64,000 nucleotides of DNA from Acetoanaerobium pronyense. GTDB lineage: Bacteria; Bacillota; Clostridia; Peptostreptococcales; Filifactoraceae. Positions 52,982 to 59,798 of this stretch are shown piece by piece (positions within the stretch are counted from its first letter, which is position 1; each line of letters starts with the position of its first letter). The stretch lies in NCBI RefSeq assembly GCF_017874355.1, contig NZ_JAGGLI010000008.1, forward strand, positions 1 through 64,000, given 5' to 3'. Made by a program: the position numbers and the translations under genes. The notes below the pieces were generated by a model, which was not told the DNA's origin, made no database searches, and was given only the letters and a program-made list of their open reading frames with translations.

Positions 52982-53773
52982 ATGATGGAGATAAATCAGA
53001 GAAAACGATTGTTTTTTATAAGGCTTAAAGATAATTATTTTGCTCCGTCTATAAAAAAAGAAGATCCTGGTTATGACGTTGTATACTATTTTCATTGCAA
53101 GGAATATAGGGAAAAATCTCAGATTTTCAATACTCTGTTCATTGATCTTACAAGGGAAAAAGAAGATATTCTATCCTCGTTTGATCGAACTACAAAACAG
53201 GTAGTTAGAAAGATGATTAGAGAGAATTTCCTTGTCCTTGAAATGATAGAAAATCCAAACAAATCAGAGTTAGAGGAGTTTAGAACTTTTTTTAATGATT
53301 TTGCATATAGGAAAAAAATTCGACCTTGCGATGACACACTAATAGAAAATCTAATTAAAATATCTAGTTTTAAAATTTCAAAAGTTTCATTTAATGGGCA
53401 AGTTCTTTGTATGTTTGGATTTATAACGGATAAAGAGAGAGTTTGCGTACAGTATGAATCAAGCATTAGGTTTTCATGTAATGACTGCCCAGAAACAATA
53501 AAACTATCTGGAAAAGCAAGTAAGATGCTTGAGTATTTTTCAATGATATATTTTAAAGATAAAGGGTTTAAGACATATGACCTTTGCGGGCTCACTCTGA
53601 ATCCTGATAATAAAGAAATGGAGAATATAGATAGAAGGAAAAAAGGTTTTGGTGGGACGATAGTAAAAGAATATAACTTTATGTACCCCCTTACACTTAA
53701 AGGGAAAATATTTGTTTGGATGAAACACTTTCATTGCAGTATATACAAGAGTTTTTTCCTGAAACGCTCATAA
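52982..53773 (+). CDS. FemAB-like aminoacyl/acyl transferase, copy 2
   Basis: A 263-aa paralogue of the preceding protein, sharing the opening (INQRKRLFFIRLKDNYFAPS, then KEDPGYDVVYYFHC), FDRTTKQVVRKMIREN and the end KGFGGTIVKEYNFMYPLTLKG. Divergence is large enough that the duplication is not recent, so the two probably have different substrates or add successive residues. It begins 13 bp after copy 1. Two ATGs (52982, 52985) follow GGGAGATGTTCGA. Confidence 0.8.
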   Translation: MMEINQRKRLFFIRLKDNYFAPSIKKEDPGYDVVYYFHCKEYREKSQIFNTLFIDLTREKEDILSSFDRTTKQVVRKMIRENFLVLEMIENPNKSELEEFRTFFNDFAYRKKIRPCDDTLIENLIKISSFKISKVSFNGQVLCMFGFITDKERVCVQYESSIRFSCNDCPETIKLSGKASKMLEYFSMIYFKDKGFKTYDLCGLTLNPDNKEMENIDRRKKGFGGTIVKEYNFMYPLTLKGKIFVWMKHFHCSIYKSFFLKRS

Positions 53774-53787
53774 GAGGAGCTGGTAAT

Positions 53788-54942
53788 ATGTCAGATAAAA
53801 AAAATATTCTAATAGTCCCCTCGTTTTTAGCCGATACTTACTCTAATATAGAAGATATATATGTAAGAATGTCAAAAGATCTTAGAGGTGAATTTAGATT
53901 CATTTGGCTTGTAAGAGATCCACTTAGTTCAAAAGAAAGATATAAAAATGAAGAAAATAGGGGTAAGATATTAAAAACGAGATACGTAGAAAATCTTGAA
54001 AATATAGGGATAAAAGTAATAGAGAGAGAAATATCTAGATTTAATTTTTTTAAAAATTTTTCAATATTCAAAAAAATATTCAAAAATTACTCTATAGATG
54101 CTGTATACACTCACTTTGATTTTGAAAAATATTATGCCTGTTTTTTTGGAAAATTGTTTAGGAAAAAAGTTTTTTTCAACGAGCATATGTATTATGGTTC
54201 CAATAAACCTATTTTGCTAAAGACCCTTAGAACTTCATTTGTAAATAATTTTACAGATGTGGTAATAGCAGTGTCTGGATTTGTTGGTATGAGTTTTAAA
54301 CCATCAAAGACAAAAATACTTTATAATGCTATAGAAATTCCTGATGAGGACAAAAGAGATAAAAAAGAACTGAAAAAACTTTTAAATGTACCTGAAGATT
54401 CGAAAGTGGTTCTTATGGTAGCCGCATTTAGGCCAATAAAAAGACATGATGTAGCACTTGAAATTGCAAAAAAAATAATTGAAAAAGAAGAAAATGTAAC
54501 ATTTGTTTTTACTGGAGGAGGAGAGACTCTAGAAGGATATCTTAAAGCAAAAAAAGAAATACAAGAAAAAGAAAGGATAATATTTACAGGACATGTAAAT
54601 AACATAGAAGATTATTATCATATTGCTGATGTTAGTATATTGACCTCAGAATTTGAACCTTTTGGATATGCGGTAATTGAATCTATGGCTAGAAAAGTAC
54701 CAGTTATTGCATTTTTAGGTACAGGGGGTCCGGCTGAAATTATATCAGACAAAATTGATGGATACTTGGTTCCTAAAAATGACATTAATTTTTTCTCAGA
54801 AAGACTTGCTCTTCTTTTAAGAGAGGATACTTTAAGAGATTTAATGGGACAAAGAGCAAGGGAATCAGTAATTAAAAGGTTTACCTATGAGACTTGGCTT
54901 AAAAATATATCTAATATATTTCATGAAGAATTAGATAACTAA
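53788..54942 (+). CDS. GT4-family glycosyltransferase
   Basis: A 384-aa GT-B enzyme. FFNEHMYYGS in the acceptor domain, VAAFRPIKRHDVALEIAKKI at the donor domain, and TSEFEPFGYAVIESMARKVPVIAF with the E-x7-E motif. The ATG at 53788 follows AGAGGAGCTGGTAAT; the frame extends upstream into the FemAB gene but without a start signal. Confidence 0.9.
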   Translation: MSDKKNILIVPSFLADTYSNIEDIYVRMSKDLRGEFRFIWLVRDPLSSKERYKNEENRGKILKTRYVENLENIGIKVIEREISRFNFFKNFSIFKKIFKNYSIDAVYTHFDFEKYYACFFGKLFRKKVFFNEHMYYGSNKPILLKTLRTSFVNNFTDVVIAVSGFVGMSFKPSKTKILYNAIEIPDEDKRDKKELKKLLNVPEDSKVVLMVAAFRPIKRHDVALEIAKKIIEKEENVTFVFTGGGETLEGYLKAKKEIQEKERIIFTGHVNNIEDYYHIADVSILTSEFEPFGYAVIESMARKVPVIAFLGTGGPAEIISDKIDGYLVPKNDINFFSERLALLLREDTLRDLMGQRARESVIKRFTYETWLKNISNIFHEELDN

Positions 54943-54957
54943 AATGGAGGTGACTCT

Positions 54958-56100
54958 ATGGATAAAATAAAGATAGGTATTCTTTGTGCAAATTGTTATC
55001 CTCTTTTTGATACAAATAGTAAAGCTGGATTTGGAGGAGCCGAAGTAGATCTTTATAATCTGGGGATATATCTTGCTGAAAACTCTAAGTTTGAAGTAAC
55101 ATTTTATGTCGGAGATTTTGGACAAAATGAAAATATTAGATATATAGAAGATGTAAACTTAAAAAAAATAAAAATGTTTGGATGGACTAATAAAACCATC
55201 CTTCAAAAGATAATTTTTTATAGTAATCTTATAAAAGTCCTTTTAAGAAGTGAAGCAGATGTAATACTTACCGAAATGGCTAATGATATGGTAGGATGGG
55301 CAGGCCTCTTCTTTAAATCAATTAAAAAAAAGAGGTTTATCCATAGACTGGCATCGGATAACGATGCTCTTTACGACGATAAAGCTGTATCAGGTAGATG
55401 GCTGACTCATAATCTATATAGTTTCGGTCTTAAAAAGGCAGATATTATATTTAGCCAAACCGAAAAACAAAAAAAACTTCTAAAAGAACATATGGGATTT
55501 GATAGCGAGGTAGTTCCAAATGGATTTCCATTTAAAGAAGTTAATACAAAAGAAAAGTCGTATATATTATGGGTGGGAAGAGCAGTTGAACTTAAAAGGC
55601 CAAAGCTTTTCATAGAGCTTGTTAAAGCTGTTCCTGATAAGGATTTTTTAATGATAATGCCATTTGCAGGACAAGAAACACCAGATGGTTTTAAAGAAGA
55701 AATTCAAAAATGTATCTATGATGCGAAAAAATTAAATAACTTTAAGTATATTGAGCATGTACCGTTTAAAGAAATTCAAACGTATTTTAATAAGGCAGCC
55801 TTACTTGTGAACACATCGGAGTATGAGGGTTTTCCAAATACATTTATTCAGGCCTGTATAGGAAGTACCCCAATAGCATCATTAGATGTAAATCCAGATT
55901 CTTTTATCTCAAAAAATGAAGTAGGTATTTGTTGTGATGGAGATATCAATAAGCTTATTGATTTTACTAATAATTTAAATGACAATAATATAAAATTGTA
56001 TGGAGCTAACGCGAATAAATATTTTAAAGATAATCACAGCATTGAAGTGATGGGTAAACCATATGAAGAAGCAATTTTAAGCTTTTTTCCTAATCATTAA
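54958..56100 (+). CDS. GT4-family glycosyltransferase
   Basis: A 380-aa GT-B enzyme. CANCYPLFDTNSKAGFGGAEVDLYNLG at the N-terminus, ILWVGRAVELKRPKLFIELVKAV at the donor domain, and VNTSEYEGFPNTFIQACIGSTPIASLD in the acidic motif region (E-G-F-P-N-T-F-I-Q-A in place of the classic E-x7-E, so the second Glu is Gln). ATG after AAATGGAGGTGACTCT. Confidence 0.88.
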   Translation: MDKIKIGILCANCYPLFDTNSKAGFGGAEVDLYNLGIYLAENSKFEVTFYVGDFGQNENIRYIEDVNLKKIKMFGWTNKTILQKIIFYSNLIKVLLRSEADVILTEMANDMVGWAGLFFKSIKKKRFIHRLASDNDALYDDKAVSGRWLTHNLYSFGLKKADIIFSQTEKQKKLLKEHMGFDSEVVPNGFPFKEVNTKEKSYILWVGRAVELKRPKLFIELVKAVPDKDFLMIMPFAGQETPDGFKEEIQKCIYDAKKLNNFKYIEHVPFKEIQTYFNKAALLVNTSEYEGFPNTFIQACIGSTPIASLDVNPDSFISKNEVGICCDGDINKLIDFTNNLNDNNIKLYGANANKYFKDNHSIEVMGKPYEEAILSFFPNH

Positions 56101-56210
56101 AGTCATTAAGTACAGATATTTAAACCTATTATTTAAATCACTATCCCAAGGCCTTGATTTATTAATAAGCAATTAATTTTCGTCATAAGATGAAGAATGT
56201 GGGTGAGATT

Positions 56211-57731
56211 ATGAGTAACAACATTAAAAAAGATGCACTCTCATCATATACTAATTTATTCGTTTCTATACTAGCAGGGTTTATTGTAGTCCCTATAATA
56301 GAGTCGAATGTAGGAAAGAGTTATTTTGGGATATATCAGTTTATATTCACCTTAACGGCATATTCTGAGCTTATGACTATGGGACTTGGAAAAACAGTAG
56401 AGAGATATGTAGCCAAATTTTCGGTTGAAAAAAAGATATCACAAGAAAGCTTAATGTTATCTATGGTTCTTTCTATATATATTGCTACCGCTCTAATATT
56501 TTTAATAGCTTCAGGAGTTATTTATATTCAGTTTGGAAATATATTCAATTTCACTGGTGATGAACTATCTATTGCAAAAATATGTTTTATTATAGCAGCT
56601 ATCAGTGCAGGTCTAAATATTCCAGCTTCAGTTTTCCAGTCGTTTCTTAGAGGAAAAGGAAAATATTCATTTGTTTTTAATATAGGGACGATACAAGTTG
56701 TTGCAAGACTTTTTCTTGTGGCTATATCATTAAATCTTGGTTATGGAATAATTTCAGTATTTATAATAGATACAGTTTTATTCCAAGGAGCTAATTTCGT
56801 ATATATATTAAGGGCTATTAGCAAAAATAAAATAGAATTACAACTTTTTAAATACGATAAAGAACTTTTTTCAGAGCTTTTTAAATATAGCTCTTTTGTA
56901 TTTCTCGGAGGAATGGCTCAAACACTATACTGGAATACTGACAATATAATCCTTGGAGTCTTTACAGATACTGAGACTATAGCTGAATATGCTCTAAGTC
57001 AAAGGCTTATAAATTATTTTTATAGGTATGGAACTGCATTTTCAGGTCTTTTTTTACCGAAACTTATGGAGTATCATTGCATAGAAAATCAGAAGGACTC
57101 CAAAGAGATGATTGTTAAGCTCTTTACAAGAGGCTCTAGACATCAAGGGATACTCACATCTTTTGCTATGGTTAATTTTTTAATATTAGGAAGAGATTTC
57201 ATAGCACTTTGGGTTGGAGATGGTTATCATATGACATATATATACACAGTGATAATTTTAATTCCTTTTTGGCCAGTTCTTACTCAATCAACAGGCATAG
57301 AAGTACTTTATGCAATGAAAAAACATAAAATTAATACTATTATATATTTTGGAAATGCAGTTATAAATGTAATTTCCACAATTTTTTTGGTTCAAATCAT
57401 TGGTCCTATGGGTGCGGCTATATCTACAGGAGTAACTGTATTTATAGGATCATTTGTTCTTACAAATATATACTATAAGTATTTGCTTAATATGAAGCTT
57501 TCTGATTACTTCATTGAGGTTTTTGGAAAAAATCTTCTAGTTTCAGGGATTATACTAGTATATGGACATATACTTAATTTATGGATTACAGATGTTAATT
57601 TTTTGAATTTTACATCAAAAACACTAATGATAAATATAGTATGGATACCTGCAATACTTTTTATTTTGCTAGATTCATATGACAGAAAAGTATTTTATAA
57701 GATGTTAAAAATTAATAAACGTACCGTTTGA
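56211..57731 (+). CDS. Wzx-type oligosaccharide flippase
   Basis: A 506-aa protein with 12-14 membrane helices of the polysaccharide transport (PST/MOP) family: KDALSSYTNLFVSILAGFIVVPII, IYQFIFTLTAYSELMTMGLGKTVERYVAKF and GPMGAAISTGVTVFIGSFVL. It moves the lipid-linked repeat unit across the membrane. ATG at 56211 follows GGGTGAGATT. Its place after the glycosyltransferases and with Wzy and Wzz completes a Wzx/Wzy-dependent pathway. Confidence 0.9.
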   Translation: MSNNIKKDALSSYTNLFVSILAGFIVVPIIESNVGKSYFGIYQFIFTLTAYSELMTMGLGKTVERYVAKFSVEKKISQESLMLSMVLSIYIATALIFLIASGVIYIQFGNIFNFTGDELSIAKICFIIAAISAGLNIPASVFQSFLRGKGKYSFVFNIGTIQVVARLFLVAISLNLGYGIISVFIIDTVLFQGANFVYILRAISKNKIELQLFKYDKELFSELFKYSSFVFLGGMAQTLYWNTDNIILGVFTDTETIAEYALSQRLINYFYRYGTAFSGLFLPKLMEYHCIENQKDSKEMIVKLFTRGSRHQGILTSFAMVNFLILGRDFIALWVGDGYHMTYIYTVIILIPFWPVLTQSTGIEVLYAMKKHKINTIIYFGNAVINVISTIFLVQIIGPMGAAISTGVTVFIGSFVLTNIYYKYLLNMKLSDYFIEVFGKNLLVSGIILVYGHILNLWITDVNFLNFTSKTLMINIVWIPAILFILLDSYDRKVFYKMLKINKRTV

Positions 57732-57753
57732 AAACCAGAGTGAGGTGGTTATT

Positions 57754-59358
57754 TTGATTAAAAAAGGTTTTATTTCAATAACTATGATAGTAGTTATAGC
57801 TTTAGTAGCTATAACATTTTTTCTTATAGTAAATCAAGGTAAATCATCTCCTTCATCCATGAATGAAGTAGCTTTTCAAGAATCATTTGAGTATATTGTA
57901 AATCCCTATATGGGGGCTGTAGCTCCAGCGAAATATAGGACTAGGCAAGTAGATGGATCTTTAGTTACGGCATCCTATACATGGAGAGATATAGAGCTGG
58001 AAAAAGGAGTTTATGATTTCAGACAGGTTGAAAATGACAATAATTTCTTTTACTGGACAAATGAGATGAATAATAACTATGTATTTATATTTCAAATGGA
58101 CGTACCTAAACTTACTTGGGAGATAGGGTATGATCAAATGGATATACCTCTTTGGCTCTATGAAGAGCTAAGACAAGAAGCTATAACGACTTATACTATC
58201 CTTCTCGAAGAAGCTGTAAAGGAAAAAGATAGAAATAAAATAAGAAGCTATACAAACAGCCTATATAAGATACAAAATGATGAAGAAATAATAGAAGATT
58301 TTAATGAAAAAGGAAATATTACAGCTGATATACCTGGAGTAGGAACCTTTTATAGATATTATCTTGAAACAAAAGACGGAGCTGAGATAAGGGGAGGATT
58401 CAGTCCTAATTATTCCAGTAAGTTAGTGATTGATTATCACAGAAAAATAATGGAAACACTAGCGGAGCGTTATGATAATGAAGTGACCTATGCAGTAATC
58501 ATGGGAAGTCTTGGCCACTGGGGAGAGATGCATACTCATTATATCCAAGGAAGAGAAGAATCTGGAAGATATCCAGTGAAAGAAATAGCTCAGCAGTATG
58601 AAAATGTCTATGCTGAGGTTTTTGAAAATGTAATTATTTCTTCAAGATACCCAAGGGAGGTTGCAAAGGAAAATAATTTTGGACTTCATTCCCATTCTTT
58701 TGGAGACCATTTTAGTATATATGACCTTTATTTGGACCATATCCAAAATGGATACACTGATTACTATACAAAAGATAAGCATCCTGGTATGCCGGAGTTC
58801 TGGAGAAACGCACCATCAGGGGGAGAGTTTCTTTATACAGGAGACCAAAGATATCTCAAAGATGAAAATATTGAATCAACTATAAAGCAAGCAGAGGATA
58901 CTCATCTCACTTGGTTTAATGAAGTGTGGTACGGTCTTGATGAAGAGACAGAAAAAAACCAAAATTATTTTTTTAGTAAGATAGGTTATAGATTTGTTCT
59001 TGATAAGGCAAGGTATTCTCCTTGGACTTCTCCCACAGGTCCAATAAATATTGAACTTTATATGCGAAATACAGGGACTGCTCCTTTTTACAAAGAGTGG
59101 GAAATTAGGGCTCTGCTTATAGACGAAAATAATGAGGTAAAGGCATCTTCCAAGTTAGGAAATATAAATGAATTGAAGGAAAAGGATGAAAAGATATATA
59201 AGGGAGATATTTTGCTTCCAAGAAATTTCCAATCTGGAGTATACACACTTAAGATAGGTATATTTGATCCTGAAAAAGATTCTCCTAGAATAAAACTTGC
59301 TATAAATAAACCAACCCAAGACTTTCTTTATAATTTGGGAGAGATTACGATAAGATAA
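57754..59358 (+). CDS. Membrane-anchored DUF4832 protein
   Basis: About 534 aa. An N-terminal anchor or signal (ISITMIVVIALVAITFFLIV) precedes a single extracellular domain. Characteristic segments are NPYMGAVAPAKYRTRQVDGS, GVGTFYRYYLET, RGGFSPNYSS, VIMGSLGHWGEMHTHYIQG, GLHSHSFGDHFSIYDLY, FWRNAPSGGEFLYTGDQRY and LTWFNEVWYGL, followed by a beta-rich Ig-like tail (INIELYMRNTGTAPFYKEW). It is a DUF4832-type (TIM-barrel, glycosidase-like) protein; conserved acids in GHWGEMHT, GGEFLYTGD and FNEVWYG could be catalytic. Last gene of the polysaccharide locus. TTG at 57754 follows GAGGTGGTTATT. Likely acts on the exported polymer. Confidence 0.78.
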   Translation: MIKKGFISITMIVVIALVAITFFLIVNQGKSSPSSMNEVAFQESFEYIVNPYMGAVAPAKYRTRQVDGSLVTASYTWRDIELEKGVYDFRQVENDNNFFYWTNEMNNNYVFIFQMDVPKLTWEIGYDQMDIPLWLYEELRQEAITTYTILLEEAVKEKDRNKIRSYTNSLYKIQNDEEIIEDFNEKGNITADIPGVGTFYRYYLETKDGAEIRGGFSPNYSSKLVIDYHRKIMETLAERYDNEVTYAVIMGSLGHWGEMHTHYIQGREESGRYPVKEIAQQYENVYAEVFENVIISSRYPREVAKENNFGLHSHSFGDHFSIYDLYLDHIQNGYTDYYTKDKHPGMPEFWRNAPSGGEFLYTGDQRYLKDENIESTIKQAEDTHLTWFNEVWYGLDEETEKNQNYFFSKIGYRFVLDKARYSPWTSPTGPINIELYMRNTGTAPFYKEWEIRALLIDENNEVKASSKLGNINELKEKDEKIYKGDILLPRNFQSGVYTLKIGIFDPEKDSPRIKLAINKPTQDFLYNLGEITIR

Positions 59359-59422
59359 ATTATATTAAACAAGAGCAAAGATGGAATTAAATTTATATTG
59401 TATTTTTAACCTAGTTGAGTAT

Positions 59423-59459
59423 AAAGGTGATACACAATGAGTTGAAGTGTATCACCTTT
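59423..59459 (+). terminator. Rho-independent terminator of the polysaccharide locus
   Basis: A perfect 13-bp inverted repeat AAAGGTGATACAC (59423-59435) / GTGTATCACCTTT (59447-59459), then TTAAAATG. It ends the long transcript before the riboswitch gene. Confidence 0.78.
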
Positions 59460-59549
59460 TAAAATGTTAAAAAATTTTATTTTAAATTTAAATTAGTAAA
59501 ATAACTTAAATTTCAATACTTGAAACAAAAATTTTATTTTATTTTTTAT

Positions 59550-59555
59550 TATAAT
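59550..59555 (+). promoter_or_regulatory. Candidate -10 element of the riboswitch transcript
   Basis: TATAAT preceded by an AT-rich stretch. There is no good -35 at 17 bp. It lies about 90 bp before the aptamer and after the terminator of the preceding locus. The rest of the gap from 59359 to 59798 holds that terminator, the aptamer and its expression platform. Confidence 0.4.
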
Positions 59556-59643
59556 GAGTCTTGTGGACTATTTTCAAGGCTAAAAATCTCTGGTAGTATT
59601 TAGTTACAAATTGGAAACAATTTTTAAAACAAAAAATTCAATG

Positions 59644-59733
59644 CATTCATGAAAAAGGCAAACTTATTGAAAGATAAGGACGCAAAACCACGGATCTAAA
59701 GCAATACGCCAAGATAGCCGGGTTACCATGATG
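59644..59733 (+). ncRNA. Cyclic di-GMP-I (GEMM-I) riboswitch aptamer
   Basis: The conserved GEMM-I elements appear in order: GGCAAAC (59657-59663), a stem capped by a GAAA tetraloop (59669-59672), GGACGCAAAACC (59678-59689), CGGATCTAAAGC, the tetraloop-receptor-like GCCAAGATAG and TAGCCGGGTTACC (59715-59727). The P1 stem forms between CATTCATG (59644-59651) and CATGATG (59727-59733). The ligand is cyclic di-GMP. It precedes the secreted DUF4832 surface-protein gene. Confidence 0.95.
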
Positions 59734-59760
59734 GAGCAGCTTATGCTGACATCTCTTTTT
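59730..59760 (+). terminator. Riboswitch expression-platform terminator
   Basis: Arms GATGGAGCA (59730-59738) and TGCTGACATC (59744-59753) pair around a 5-nt loop, with one mismatch region, and are followed by TCTTTTT. The first four bases of the left arm (59730-59733) are also the end of the aptamer's P1 stem, so the two structures exclude each other. Binding of c-di-GMP would stabilise P1 and weaken the terminator, predicting an ON switch. Confidence 0.75.
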
Positions 59761-59798
59761 CAAATCTTGTGCATTTGGATTACGGAGGTGTTTTTTTA

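Noticed and set aside
53119-53595. Minus-strand 158-codon frame
   Set aside because: It lies wholly inside the second FemAB-like gene and has antisense-like Ser/Leu/Ile composition with no ribosome binding site.
59520-59555. TTGAAA as -35 of the riboswitch promoter
   Set aside because: The spacing to TATAAT is 24 bp, too long for a normal promoter.
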